Positions 1 to 8,540 of a DNA stretch of 64,000 bases are shown one piece after another. Location: contig JBJTVH010000068.1 of the NCBI GenBank assembly GCA_046081125.1, positions 1 through 64,000 on the forward strand. Reading direction: 5' to 3'. Source of the DNA: JBEIFW01 sp046081125. GTDB taxonomy: Bacteria > Actinomycetota > Acidimicrobiia > Acidimicrobiales > Ilumatobacteraceae. Under the pieces are notes generated by a model. That model saw only the letters and a list, made by a program, of their open reading frames with translations. It searched no databases and was not told where the DNA came from. A program made the position numbers and the translations under genes. Within the stretch, counting starts at the first letter, position 1. Every line of letters starts with the position of its first letter.

Positions 1-475
1 CGACGTAGCCCCCGCGCTTGGCCAGATCGCCGAGGCCGACCGCGTCGATGTCGACGGCGTGCAGTTCGGCGAGGACGTCGACGAGGTCGAATCCGAGGCT
101 GCGGCGCACGTCCGGGCTGAGCGACTGCGCCTTGAGCTGCGAGTCGAGCACGACACCGTCCACGAAATCCATGACGTAGAAGGGCGCGCCGTTCACCTCG
201 ACATCGGTGCACAGGCCCAGCGTTCGAGGCACCGGCACCCCGGTGCGCCCCACGGCCGAGATGATCTTGTGCTCGCGCGCCATGTCGTGGGCGCTCTCGA
301 GCACGTGTCCGAGTGGGGGGCGACGCAACACGACGCGCCGACCATCAGCGGCGGTCACCCGGTAGGTCAGGTTGGAATGCCCACCGGCGATCAGCTCGTA
401 GGCGAACGGTCCGCGCAACCCGTCGATGTTGTCGCGCAACCAGGCGTCGACCTTGTCGACCTCGATGCCCCTCAT
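1..475 (-). CDS. Phosphotransferase family protein (APH fold), C-terminus outside window
   Basis: This is the N-terminal 158 codons of an aminoglycoside-phosphotransferase-fold protein; the rest lies beyond the left edge. The ATG start gives MRGIEVDKVDAWLRDNI, followed by a glycine-rich nucleotide loop (AGGHSNLTYRV), the lysine-region strand replaced by VVLRRPPLG, and a conserved YVMDFVDG segment. This pattern matches the ACAD10/ACAD11-like group, which in actinobacteria often sits beside acyl-CoA dehydrogenases and probably phosphorylates hydroxylated small molecules or acyl-CoAs rather than antibiotics. The catalytic Asp loop (HGD) is not in the window. Seen: fold signatures. Inferred: substrate class. 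It lies 21 bases downstream of the cell-wall hydrolase on the same strand. Confidence 0.8.
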   Translation of the reverse strand, partial: MRGIEVDKVDAWLRDNIDGLRGPFAYELIAGGHSNLTYRVTAADGRRVVLRRPPLGHVLESAHDMAREHKIISAVGRTGVPVPRTLGLCTDVEVNGAPFYVMDFVDGVVLDSQLKAQSLSPDVRRSLGFDLVDVLAELHAVDIDAVGLGDLAKRGGYV

Positions 476-496
476 GGGCCGGACGCTACGGGCCGG

Positions 497-1798
497 TCAG
501 CCCGGTCGGCCAGCGGCGAACAGGCCACGGCCGAAGATGGGAGCGATGCGCACCGAATACCCGGGACCCTGTGCGTCGACCATCTGCCCACCGCCGATGT
601 AGATCCCGACGTGGGACACGGCCGGGAAGTAGTAGAAGACCAGGTCGCCGGGTTGCAGTGCGTCGATCGGCACCTTCGGCAGGCGTTCCCACTGGGCCTT
701 CGAGTAGTGCGGGAGCGACACGCCCGACTGCGCCCAGGCAAAGCTGGTCAGGCCCGAACAATCGAACCCCACGGCGGGGTCGGCCGAGGCGTACTTGTAC
801 GGCTTACCGACCTGGGCAAGCGCCGCCTGCACCGCCCGCGCGGCCCCTGGATTCGGAGCCGGGTAGTCCACGATCGGTGGCCGCGTCGTCGGCGGGGTCG
901 TCGGCCGAGTCGTCGAAGGCGTGGTCGAAGGCGTGGTCGAAGGCGTGGTCGACGGCGCGGAGCCGCCTGGGCGCGTCGTCGACGGTGTGGACGGTGCGCC
1001 CAGCGAGGTCCGGGGTGTGGTCGGACGAGGCAGCACCAGATTGTTGGGATTGGTCGTCGTGGTCGAGCGCCGCAGCTGCTCCTGCCTCTGACGCTCGAAC
1101 TCGGCCGCCTGGCGCGCCGCGGCCTCTCGGGCCTTTCGTTCCTCCTCCGCGAGCCGGGCCGCTTCGGCCTCGGCGACCGCCGTCGCCAGGTCTCCCTGCA
1201 CCTGGGACAGGAGCGACACGAGCTTCTGCTGGTTGTCCTCCACCTGCGTGCGATACCGCTCGATGGTGGTGAGCAGGTTCTGCTGGCGGGCGAGCGCCGT
1301 GTCGAGCACTGCCCGCTCCTTGGCCGTCTCGATCCGCTTGGCCTTCACCTCGTCGACGATGTCCCGGTTCTCGCCGAAGAAGACGTCGGTGTACCCCTGG
1401 CGAGCCGCAACGTCCTTGCCGGGCACCTCACCCGCGAACAGCGTGCCGAGCCCGGCCTGGCTGTCGCCGTAGACGTAGCTCTTCACCGCGAACTGGGTGA
1501 GCTGGGCGTTGAGCCCCACCAGCGAGCTGCGCTGGTCGTCGAGCCGCGCCTGGACGACCCCCACCTGGTTCCGGGTCTGCTCGAGCTCGAGCCGGGCACC
1601 GTTCAGTTGGTCCGTGAGCAGGCTCGCCTGTTCCTGGAGCGCAGCCTGCTGCTGCACGATCTGGCTTGCCCGCTGCCGGAGGTTCGCCACCTCGTCGGCC
1701 GACGCCGGACGTGCTGCGACGACCAGGACTGCCGTGGCGACGACGAACGCTGTCAGCCGACCTCCGCGGGGCATGGGTGTGGACCGTAGCAGTTGCAT
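497..1798 (-). CDS. NlpC/P60 peptidoglycan hydrolase with coiled-coil N-terminus (RipA-like)
   Basis: Predicted exported cell-wall endopeptidase of 433 residues. Residues about 12-34 are a signal peptide ending near PASA, residues 36-240 are a long coiled coil rich in Gln, Glu and Arg, 245-310 is a Thr/Pro/Ser linker, and 318-425 is an NlpC/P60 domain. The catalytic Cys347 is in GFDCSGL and His396 in VSHVGIY. The architecture matches mycobacterial RipA/RipC-type enzymes that cut peptide stems of peptidoglycan during division; the coiled coil probably keeps the enzyme inactive until an FtsEX-like partner binds (family knowledge, not shown here). A second in-frame ATG eight codons downstream (1774) gives a more normal signal peptide and may be the true start. 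Confidence 0.9.
   Translation of the reverse strand: MQLLRSTPMPRGGRLTAFVVATAVLVVAARPASADEVANLRQRASQIVQQQAALQEQASLLTDQLNGARLELEQTRNQVGVVQARLDDQRSSLVGLNAQLTQFAVKSYVYGDSQAGLGTLFAGEVPGKDVAARQGYTDVFFGENRDIVDEVKAKRIETAKERAVLDTALARQQNLLTTIERYRTQVEDNQQKLVSLLSQVQGDLATAVAEAEAARLAEEERKAREAAARQAAEFERQRQEQLRRSTTTTNPNNLVLPRPTTPRTSLGAPSTPSTTRPGGSAPSTTPSTTPSTTPSTTRPTTPPTTRPPIVDYPAPNPGAARAVQAALAQVGKPYKYASADPAVGFDCSGLTSFAWAQSGVSLPHYSKAQWERLPKVPIDALQPGDLVFYYFPAVSHVGIYIGGGQMVDAQGPGYSVRIAPIFGRGLFAAGRPG
912..959. repeat. 12-bp tandem repeat encoding the Thr/Pro/Ser linker
   Basis: The unit GTCGAAGGCGTG occurs three times exactly, plus a fourth degenerate copy. On the minus strand it encodes a repeated STTP tetrapeptide in the linker between the coiled coil and NlpC/P60 domain. 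Such in-frame 12-mers can vary in number by slippage and so change linker length. Confidence 0.85.
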
Positions 1799-1867
1799 GA
1801 CGATGGTTACGAAGTTATGACGAACCGGGCACGTTCGGGCGTCAGCCCGCCGAATTGGTCCCGCCGG

Positions 1868-3400
1868 TCACTCCCACTCGATCGTCCCCGGAGGCTTCGA
1901 CGTGAGGTCGTAGACGACCCGATTCACTCCGGCGACCTCGTTCACGATCCGTGACGAGATCCGATCGAGCACGTCGTAGGGCAGCCGGGCCCAGTCCGCC
2001 GTCATCGCATCCTCGGAGGTGACGGCCCGCACGATGATCGGGTGGGCGTAGGTCCGTTCGTCGCCCATGACCCCGACTGAACGGATGTCGGCCAGGACTG
2101 CGAAGGCCTGCCAGATCTCCCGATCGAGCCCGGCGGCATGCAGTTCGGCCCGCACGATCGCGTCTGCCGCGCGCACGGTCGCCGCACGTTCGGGCGTGAC
2201 CTCCCCGATGATCCGCACCGCCAACCCCGGACCGGGGAAGGGCTGGCGCCAGACGATCTCGTCGGGCAGGCCGAGTTCGGTCCCGACGCGGCGAACCTCG
2301 TCCTTGAAGAGGTTGCGCAGCGGTTCGACGAGCTCGAGGGTCATGTCGGCGGGGAGCCCCCCCACGTTGTGGTGACTCTTGATCGTGGCAGCGTGGCCAC
2401 CCCCGGACTCGATCACATCGGGGTACAGGGTGCCCTGCACGAGATACCGGGCGTCGGAGAGCCCGCCGGTGTGCTCTTCGAAGATCCGCACGAACAGCTC
2501 CCCGATGGCCTTGCGCTTGGCCTCGGGGTCGACGACACCGGCGAGTCGACCGAAGAACCGCTCGGCGGCGTCGACATGGATGAGCTCGATGCGCTGGTGG
2601 CGTCGGAACGTGTCCAGCACCTGCTCCGTCTCACCCGCCCGCATCAGCCCGGTGTCGACGTAGATGCAGGTCAGCTGACCTCCGACGGCACGATGCACCA
2701 GGGCGGCCGCCACGGCCGAATCGACCCCGCCCGACAGACCGCAGATCACCCGGCCGCCGCCGACCTTGGCCCGGACCTCGGCGACCGCCCGGTCGATGAT
2801 CGATGCATCGGTCCAGTCCGGCGCAAGGCCGGCCAACTCGTGGAGGAACCGGGCGAGCACGTCGTTACCGAACGGGGTGTGGGACACCTCAGGGTGGTAC
2901 TGCACCCCCCAGATCCGCCGAGCCGGATCCTCGATGACGGCGAGCGGCGCATCGTCGGTGCCGGCGGTCGCAACGAACCCCGCCGGCAACCGCGAGACCG
3001 CGTCGAAGTGGCTCATCCAGACGGTCTGCGTCTCGGGGATCGACTCGGCCAGCAGCGTCGAGACCGTGCCGGGGAGTCGCCGCAGCTCGGTGCGGCCGTA
3101 CTCGCCCTTCGCACCGCGGGCGACCTCGCCGCCGAGCTGGTGCGCGATCAGCTGGCAGCCGTAGCAGATGCCCAGGATCGGGATCCCGAGTTCGTAGACC
3201 GCCGGGTCGAGCCGGGGCGCTCCCTCGACGTGGACGCTCGCCGGGCCCCCGGACAGGATCAGCGCGCTCGGCTGGCGGGCGGCCAGCTCGGTCGCCGAGA
3301 TCGAAGCGGGGACGATCTCGGAATACACGCGCTGCTCGCGCACCCGGCGGGCGATGAGCTGCGCGTACTGGGCGCCGAAGTCGACGACGAGGACGGTCAC
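1868..3400 (-). CDS. guaA: GMP synthase (glutamine-hydrolysing)
   Basis: Full-length 510-residue GuaA, which converts XMP to GMP using ATP and glutamine in the cytoplasm. The N-terminal class I amidotransferase domain carries nucleophile Cys79 in GICYGCQ and the His169/Glu171 pair in QYHPEVSHT. The ATP pyrophosphatase domain has the PP-loop SGGVDS at 223-228. The C-terminus KPPGTIEWE is the standard dimerisation-domain ending. It lies between the cell-wall hydrolase and the SDR module, all on the minus strand but with gaps of 70-85 bases, so it may be its own transcription unit. No guanine riboswitch-like structure is evident upstream. All catalytic residues are present. Confidence 0.97.
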   Translation of the reverse strand: MTVLVVDFGAQYAQLIARRVREQRVYSEIVPASISATELAARQPSALILSGGPASVHVEGAPRLDPAVYELGIPILGICYGCQLIAHQLGGEVARGAKGEYGRTELRRLPGTVSTLLAESIPETQTVWMSHFDAVSRLPAGFVATAGTDDAPLAVIEDPARRIWGVQYHPEVSHTPFGNDVLARFLHELAGLAPDWTDASIIDRAVAEVRAKVGGGRVICGLSGGVDSAVAAALVHRAVGGQLTCIYVDTGLMRAGETEQVLDTFRRHQRIELIHVDAAERFFGRLAGVVDPEAKRKAIGELFVRIFEEHTGGLSDARYLVQGTLYPDVIESGGGHAATIKSHHNVGGLPADMTLELVEPLRNLFKDEVRRVGTELGLPDEIVWRQPFPGPGLAVRIIGEVTPERAATVRAADAIVRAELHAAGLDREIWQAFAVLADIRSVGVMGDERTYAHPIIVRAVTSEDAMTADWARLPYDVLDRISSRIVNEVAGVNRVVYDLTSKPPGTIEWE

Positions 3401-3461
3401 CCCGACACGTTGTCATGCCGCACGACGGCGGGCGAGGAACCGCCGCAGGCGCCAAGGGCCC

Positions 3462-3487
3462 GCGCCGTGGTTCAGCGCCGTGGTTCA
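3462..3487. repeat. 13-bp tandem duplication across the SDR stop codon
   Basis: GCGCCGTGGTTCA is present twice in direct succession. The copy covering 3475-3487 contains the SDR stop codon (read on the minus strand), so a second TGA-containing copy follows directly. It looks like a recent local duplication and does not change the protein. Confidence 0.8.
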
Positions 3488-4363
3488 GCGCGGGCGGAGG
3501 TCGACACCGAACGCGTCGAGGAACGCTCCGTAATACGCGCCGTCGTCGGCGAGGCGACCCATGGCCACCCACTCGTCGTCGCCGAGCGCGGCCCGACCGG
3601 CGACGATCTCGGGGCCACCCCAGGCGACGGTGAGCCGCAGCGGGGTCGACGGGTCGGCCACGGCGGCCGCGATCGCTGCGCCCACCTCCTCGGCCGGGGT
3701 CGCCTGGGGGATGCCCACCGCGTAGAACTGGAACATCCGACGGTTGTGCGCCTCGTAGGCCCCCGACGCGTTCGGTGCGTCGGTGTTCTTGGCGAAGATC
3801 GCCGAGCGGGTCACCCCGGGCTCGACGATCACCACCCGGATACCGAACGGCGCGACCTCCTGCGCGAGCCCTTCGGACACGCCCTCGAGCGCCCACTTCG
3901 ACGCGACGTACGGCGACTGGGCGAGCGAGGCGAACCGGCCCACCACCGAGCTCACGTTGACGATCACCCCGGCCCCGGCCGCTCGCATGCCGGGCAGGAC
4001 CGCCTGCGTGCAGCGGATCGCACCGTAGAGGTTCACCTCCATCGCCTCGGCGTACACGGCGATCGAGGTCTCTTCGAGCACCCCGATCGGGGCGATCCCG
4101 GCGTTGTTGACCAGGACCGACACCGGCCCGTGGGCGTCAGCGATCGCCGCGATCCCGGTACGGACGGCCTCGTCGTCACCGACGTCGAGCGCCACGACGT
4201 GGACCCGGTCGCGCACACCGGCCACCTCTGCCGCCGCAAGGAGCTTCGCCGCCTTGTCGGGGTTGCGCATGGTGGCGGCGACGGTGTGCCCGTCGACGGC
4301 GAGCGCAACGGCGGCCGCCCTCCCGATGCCCGAGTTGGATCCGGTGACCACGGCGACGCCCAC
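3485..4363 (-). CDS. SDR-family NAD(P)-dependent oxidoreductase
   Basis: Classical short-chain dehydrogenase of about 292 residues. From the chosen GTG the Rossmann motif TGSNSGIG is at 7-14, NNAG at 86-89, and the catalytic Ser139, Tyr152 and Lys156 (YVASK) are intact. An alternative GTG 30 bases upstream (4393) would overlap the TGA of the upstream dehydrogenase as GTGA; I prefer the shorter form because SDRs usually begin a few residues before the first strand. Position directly after a sugar-acid kinase and PdxA-type dehydrogenase suggests it handles a hydroxy- or keto-acid of the same pathway, but the substrate cannot be read from the sequence. Confidence 0.88.
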   Translation of the reverse strand: MGVAVVTGSNSGIGRAAAVALAVDGHTVAATMRNPDKAAKLLAAAEVAGVRDRVHVVALDVGDDEAVRTGIAAIADAHGPVSVLVNNAGIAPIGVLEETSIAVYAEAMEVNLYGAIRCTQAVLPGMRAAGAGVIVNVSSVVGRFASLAQSPYVASKWALEGVSEGLAQEVAPFGIRVVIVEPGVTRSAIFAKNTDAPNASGAYEAHNRRMFQFYAVGIPQATPAEEVGAAIAAAVADPSTPLRLTVAWGGPEIVAGRAALGDDEWVAMGRLADDGAYYGAFLDAFGVDLRPR

Positions 4364-4389
4364 GCCCCGAGCGTAGGCCCCACGGAAGG

Positions 4390-5337
4390 TCACCCCCGGC
4401 CGAGCAGCCGGCGGGCGTAGGCCAACGCGGCGTCGAGCGATCGGGGCGAGGCCCGCCCCGTCCAGGCGATGTCGAACGCCGTGCCGTGATCGACCGAGGT
4501 GCGCACGACGGGCAGCCCCAGCGTCACGTTGACCCCCTCTTCGAAGGCGAGCAGCTTCATTGGGCCGTGCCCCTGGTCGTGGTACATGCACACGATCCCG
4601 TCGAAGCGCCCCCGGTGGACGGCGGCGTGGAACACCGTGTCGGCCGGGTGCGGTCCGCTCGCGTCGATCCCGCCGACCCGGGCCCGCTCGATCGCCGGGG
4701 CGATGTGCGCAGCATCCTCGTCGCCGAACAGGCCGTGCTCGCCCGCGTGCGGATTGAGCCCGCAGACGGCGATGCGTGGGGCAGGCAGGAAGCGGCGCAA
4801 GGCCTCGGCGGTGAGCTCGATGACGTCGAGCACCCGCTCGGGCCGCACCCGATCGATGGCGTCGCGCAGCGAGACGTGAGTCGACACGTGGGTCACGGCG
4901 AGCGAGCCGTGCGGGGTCGGGGCCGTCAGCATCATCGTCACCTTCGCCACCCCGCACAGCGCAGCGATGAACTCGGTGTGGCCCACGAACCGAGGGTCCG
5001 TGCGCTGCGTCGCTTCCTTGTTCATCGGCATCGTCACCACTGCGTCGACGACACCGGCGAGGGCATCGCGCGTGGCCGCCTCGACGTAGGCCCGCGCAGC
5101 CGCCCCCGACGCCGCATCGAGCTGACCGGGACGATGATCGGCGCTCGACAGCAGCGCGAGGTCACGCACCCGCAGCGTGTCGGGCCACGCGATCCCCAAC
5201 ACGGTGGCGCCGTGGCGCAGGATCGCCTCGTCGCCGTAGACGATCACATCGGCCCCGAGACCGCCGTGCGCCGCACGGTGCAGCACCAACTCCGGCCCCA
5301 CCCCGGAGGCGTCGCCCATCGTCAGCGCGATCGTCAC
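4390..5337 (-). CDS. pdxA: PdxA-family 4-phosphate dehydrogenase (PdxA2-like)
   Basis: A 315-residue PdxA-family metal- and NAD-dependent dehydrogenase. Family signatures are MGDASGVGPE near the start, GHTEF, LNPHAGEHGLFG, YHDQGHGP and the C-terminal SVDHGTAFDIA, supplying the three metal-binding His residues. PdxA proper oxidises 4-phosphohydroxy-L-threonine in vitamin B6 synthesis. The PdxA2 subgroup, which sits beside DUF1537 kinases, instead oxidises 4-phospho-D-threonate or D-erythronate, yielding dihydroxyacetone phosphate. The GTG start overlaps the upstream kinase stop as GTGA, so coupling to that kinase favours the catabolic role. Actinobacteria normally make B6 through PdxS/PdxT, which also argues against a biosynthetic role. 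The substrate is an inference. Confidence 0.88.
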   Translation of the reverse strand: MTIALTMGDASGVGPELVLHRAAHGGLGADVIVYGDEAILRHGATVLGIAWPDTLRVRDLALLSSADHRPGQLDAASGAAARAYVEAATRDALAGVVDAVVTMPMNKEATQRTDPRFVGHTEFIAALCGVAKVTMMLTAPTPHGSLAVTHVSTHVSLRDAIDRVRPERVLDVIELTAEALRRFLPAPRIAVCGLNPHAGEHGLFGDEDAAHIAPAIERARVGGIDASGPHPADTVFHAAVHRGRFDGIVCMYHDQGHGPMKLLAFEEGVNVTLGLPVVRTSVDHGTAFDIAWTGRASPRSLDAALAYARRLLGRG

Positions 5338-6263
5338 GAGCTGCAGTGTGCTTCGAGCAGCGGGGCGAGCGCAGCCGGACCATGGAACCCGCCCGAGCGC
5401 GTGACGATCAACGGCCCGGCACCGTCGGGCCGTCGGGCCCAGGGCACCCCGGGGGCGAGCAGGCCGCCGACGAGGACCGGACCGTCGCCCAGGACCGCTG
5501 CCGCCGTGGCACCGCCAACGATGACGAGCGTGCCGATCGGTCCGATCCGGTGCAGCTGTTCCGCCAGGGCCTGCGCAGCCCGCTCCGGCTCGACGACCCG
5601 CTCGGGATCGGTGGCGACCACCACGACCCCGGGCGGCAGCGAGCCGAGCTCGGCGCGGGCCGCCGGGTGCAGGCTCCCGCAGGCAACCACGATCGGGGCC
5701 GGTAGCCGGCTGGGCTGTGGGGCGACATCGGGGGCGACGGCGGCGGCCACTGCGGCCGACGTGCCGGCCAGGACCGGCCGCTCCCGCTCCGGCAGCGCCC
5801 GCCACCGGGCACCCACGTCGGCCAGGTCGGCAGCGGTCACTGCGTCCCAGACGATGGCGGCATCGCCGAGCGCCTTGCCCGGGCGTCCGAACACCTCGGT
5901 GCTCGACCGCACCACGCCGTCCACGCAGATCCGGCCCATCGAGGGCAACGCGGCGACGACCCATACGGCGCGCTCCGTCGTCGTGGCGAGCGCACGCAGT
6001 TCCGCCGGCCAGTTGCCCCGAAGCCGCGAGTCGAGCTTCCAGGCCGCCGGGGCGAACGCGGCGGCCCGTTGCGCAGCGCTCGCCGGATCGAGCTCGCGGG
6101 TACCGAGATCGACCACGCCGTCGGCGACCGGGCGCGCCGGCCACACCGTCACCTCGACGGCGCCGCCGGCGGCTGCGCACGAGCCGGCAACCTCCAGCGC
6201 GCCGGTTCGATCGTCGGCCCCGACGATCACCGCCTGGCCACGCCACTCATGACGGACGGCCAC
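5334..6263 (-). CDS. Four-carbon sugar-acid kinase (DUF1537 family), short form
   Basis: This 309-residue protein has the DUF1537/OtnK-DtnK landmarks: an N-terminal VIVGADDRTGALEVAG (family ADDxTGA motif), WKLDSRLRGN (family KxDSTLRGN), VACGSLHP before the C-terminal domain, and a C-terminal GGATAAAVLG and TRSGGFHGP. Typical members are about 400-430 residues, so this one is clearly short, with compression between the N- and C-domains. Family enzymes phosphorylate D-threonate, D-erythronate or related acids using ATP. The next gene is a PdxA-type dehydrogenase overlapping by four bases, the usual partner. The start is uncertain: the GTG chosen, or a GTG 33 bases downstream just before VIVGADD. 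Confidence 0.82.
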   Translation of the reverse strand: MAVRHEWRGQAVIVGADDRTGALEVAGSCAAAGGAVEVTVWPARPVADGVVDLGTRELDPASAAQRAAAFAPAAWKLDSRLRGNWPAELRALATTTERAVWVVAALPSMGRICVDGVVRSSTEVFGRPGKALGDAAIVWDAVTAADLADVGARWRALPERERPVLAGTSAAVAAAVAPDVAPQPSRLPAPIVVACGSLHPAARAELGSLPPGVVVVATDPERVVEPERAAQALAEQLHRIGPIGTLVIVGGATAAAVLGDGPVLVGGLLAPGVPWARRPDGAGPLIVTRSGGFHGPAALAPLLEAHCSS

Positions 6264-6301
6264 GGCCGCTGGCTCACGACCTTCGGTTCACGGCCGCCGG
6301 T

Positions 6302-6691
6302 TCACTTGGGCCGCAACGTCTTCAGGAGCTGCTTCGCGATTGCGGTGTTCATCTGGAACAGCGCGCTCTGCCCGCCTCGTTGCACGCGCTCGACCAGCGA
6401 TCCGCCGGTCACCTTCGACATCGCGTCGAGCGCGTCGACCATGGCGTCTTTGGCGGCGTCGGTCACCTGGTAGCCCATCGCCGTCAGTCCCTTGACCACG
6501 TCGCTGTCGGCCACGGGCCCGGGGGCCGCCGAGGCGATCACCCGCAACGCGTCCTTCGCCAGTTCCGCCCCCCGCTCGATCACCTCCACCGGATCGGCCG
6601 CCACGTCCTCACCGTCGACCGAGGCGAGCCACCGGCGCACCTTGGCCACGATCTCGGCGTGGGTCTCCCCCTCGAACTGCAGCGTCGCCAT
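6302..6691 (-). CDS. Conserved-looking small hypothetical protein
   Basis: A 129-residue soluble, helical protein that I do not recognise. It has no signal peptide, membrane segment or metal motif. It begins MATLQFEGETHAEIV and is rich in Ala, Val and Asp with regular amphipathic helices, ending QLLKTLRPK. It starts 11 bases after the methyltransferase stop and ends 38 bases before the sugar-acid kinase, so it may be cotranscribed with either. Codon use is like that of its neighbours. I propose no function. Confidence 0.7.
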   Translation of the reverse strand: MATLQFEGETHAEIVAKVRRWLASVDGEDVAADPVEVIERGAELAKDALRVIASAAPGPVADSDVVKGLTAMGYQVTDAAKDAMVDALDAMSKVTGGSLVERVQRGGQSALFQMNTAIAKQLLKTLRPK

Positions 6692-6702
6692 GCCGGACCA
6701 CG

Positions 6703-7431
6703 CTACGCCGACGGGCGACGGGCGACGACGGCGACCGACAACCCGAACGGCAGCGACACCCGCCGCAGCAGCCGGCGCTCGAGACCGGCGAGCGCCGGGA
6801 GGACGCCGCGCAGGCCGTCGTCGGCCCGGTCGAGATCGCTGCTGGTGCGGCCTCGCTCGAGCACCGCTTTCGCCGCCGCAGCCGGCACCAGATAGCTATG
6901 GGTCCCCGTCGCCCGGATCACCTCGAGACCCGCGCCGTGGGCGAGCGTCCGCAGGTCGGCGCGCGAGAACCGCCGGGCCGTGTGGGTGACCCGGTCATGG
7001 GCGCGCCGCAACCGGCGAACGCCCGGCTCCCACAAGCACACCAGGCCGCCGGGCCGCACGACTCGGGCGAGTTCGTCGACCGCTCGCTGGGGGTCGGGGA
7101 TCGCCGTGTGGCACAGCACGGTCACGCACAACGCGAGATCGACACAGGCGTCGGCGAGCGGCAGCCGGTTGAGGTCGCCCACGACGCCGAGCGTTCCGGG
7201 ATACGCCGCCGCGTAGTGGGCAACGGCACCGAGGACGGGATCGAGCGCGACCAACGAGCCGTACCGGGTGAGCCAGGCGCCGGTCGCCCCGGTACCCCCG
7301 CCGGCGTCGAGGAAACGTCCACCTTGGGCCAGGTGAGGCACGATCAGGTCCGCCAACTCAGCGCGGGTCGCGGCATACCACCAGTGCCGCTCGCCCATCG
7401 CCGCCATGCGGTCGTACTCAGCGGTCTCCAC
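6703..7431 (-). CDS. Class I SAM-dependent methyltransferase
   Basis: A 242-residue Rossmann methyltransferase. From the GTG chosen it reads METAEYDRMAAMGERHWWY, the HWWY segment being common in sugar- and lipid-linked methyltransferases of glycan clusters. Motif I LDAGGGTGAT is at 41-50, the acidic end of strand 2 is ALDPV, and VLCHTAIPD with the later VRPGGLVCLWEP mark motifs II/III. A longer in-frame start at 7512 would run into the divergent membrane-protein gene, so I rejected it. It faces a glycan-type gene cluster, and its C-terminus PFGLSVAVVARR is typical of the group. The methyl acceptor is unknown. Confidence 0.83.
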   Translation of the reverse strand: METAEYDRMAAMGERHWWYAATRAELADLIVPHLAQGGRFLDAGGGTGATGAWLTRYGSLVALDPVLGAVAHYAAAYPGTLGVVGDLNRLPLADACVDLALCVTVLCHTAIPDPQRAVDELARVVRPGGLVCLWEPGVRRLRRAHDRVTHTARRFSRADLRTLAHGAGLEVIRATGTHSYLVPAAAAKAVLERGRTSSDLDRADDGLRGVLPALAGLERRLLRRVSLPFGLSVAVVARRPSA

Positions 7432-7472
7432 GGCCCGCCGGTCTACCGCACCACGATCTAGCGTGCGGCGCC

Positions 7473-8540
7473 GTGCGCGCCGCGTTCCCCGGCCGGGCGG
7501 TGATGCTGCCATGGCTCGTCGCCCGGGTGATCGACGTCGTGGCCCTCACGATGCTGGGGCCCGACACCTGGGCGTCGCCCAGCTGGCGGCAGCTGGTGAA
7601 CTTCGACGGCGGCTGGTTTCGGGCGATCGCCGTCGATGGCTACGGGCCCTGGCCCGAACCGTGGCCTCCCAGCGAGGGGCAGTGGACCCCGTTCCCCTTC
7701 TTTCCGTTGTTCCCGATGCTGGCCAAAGCGCTGCACACGATCGGCGTGCCGATCGAAGCGGCGCTCGTCGGGGTCGCCTGGGCTGCGGCGCTGCTGGCGG
7801 CGGCAGGGATCTACCGGCTCGCCACCCGGCACGTTCCCGAGCCGACGGCCCGGCTCGCCGTCTGGGTATCCGGGCTGCTCCCCGGCGCCGTCACCTTGGG
7901 CATGGGTTACAGCGACGGCGTGTTCCTGGCCGGCTGCGTGTGGGCGGTCGTCTGGGCCGAGGATCGGCGTTGGGGTTGGGCGGCGTTCGCGGCGCTCGCC
8001 GCCACCGCGGCCCGGCCGAACGGTGGGCTGATCCTCGTCACCGTGGCCCTCGTCGCCTGGAGTGCCGGCGGCCGGCTGCGGGCGATCGCCACGCTGTGGG
8101 CTCCCTCGGCGGTGTTCGCCGCGTGCTGGGTGGTCTGCATGGTCCGCTGGACCGGCGATCCGCTCGCGTTCCTCACCGCCAAGGCCGGCTGGTTCGAGGT
8201 CAATGCGATCGACCTCGTGCAGCAGTTCGAGCGCAATGCGTTCGTCCACCTCCTGCTCGGCCTGATCGGCTTGGGTGCCGTGCTGGCGGTGGCCCGACGC
8301 GTTCCGGTGTCGTGGACGGTGCACACCGCGGCGTCGATCGCTCCGCCGATGGTGCTCGGGCTCACCGGGCTGGCCCGCTACGCCGCGGTTGCGTTCCCGG
8401 TACCGATCGCCTTCGCCATGCTGGCCCACCGATTCCCGGAACGCCTCCGCCGACCGGCCGCTGCGGCGCTGCTCGTGTCGTCGACGTTCGGGCTCGCCGT
8501 GTTCGCCGTGCTGGTCACCCGCGCCAACTACGTCCCGTAG
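7473..8540 (+). CDS. Multi-pass membrane glycosyltransferase, PIG-V/GT-C like
   Basis: A 355-residue membrane protein with about eight predicted hydrophobic segments. The first extracytoplasmic loop has FDGGWFRAIAVDGYG followed by FPFFPLFPML, the pattern of bacterial PIG-V-like mannosyltransferases, where the Asp is the presumed catalytic residue of a GT-C enzyme using a polyprenyl-phosphate sugar. GTG start; the divergent methyltransferase begins 42 bases away. Its 3' end overlaps the convergent membrane-protein gene by 13 bases. The role in surface glycan assembly is inferred from family and neighbours; donor and acceptor are not readable. Confidence 0.75.
   Translation: MRAAFPGRAVMLPWLVARVIDVVALTMLGPDTWASPSWRQLVNFDGGWFRAIAVDGYGPWPEPWPPSEGQWTPFPFFPLFPMLAKALHTIGVPIEAALVGVAWAAALLAAAGIYRLATRHVPEPTARLAVWVSGLLPGAVTLGMGYSDGVFLAGCVWAVVWAEDRRWGWAAFAALAATAARPNGGLILVTVALVAWSAGGRLRAIATLWAPSAVFAACWVVCMVRWTGDPLAFLTAKAGWFEVNAIDLVQQFERNAFVHLLLGLIGLGAVLAVARRVPVSWTVHTAASIAPPMVLGLTGLARYAAVAFPVPIAFAMLAHRFPERLRRPAAAALLVSSTFGLAVFAVLVTRANYVP

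Noticed and set aside
912..959. Repeat block considered as a CRISPR-like array
   Set aside because: The units are 12 bases, contiguous and in frame with a coding linker, with no spacers.
59..1789. Long open frame on the plus strand opposite the cell-wall hydrolase
   Set aside because: It is a GC-rich antisense frame of Arg/Gly/His-rich composition with no domain; the minus-strand NlpC/P60 gene explains the region.
2138..4420. 760-codon open frame antisense to guaA and the SDR
   Set aside because: Composition is typical of a third-position shadow in high-GC DNA, and two clear genes occupy the opposite strand.
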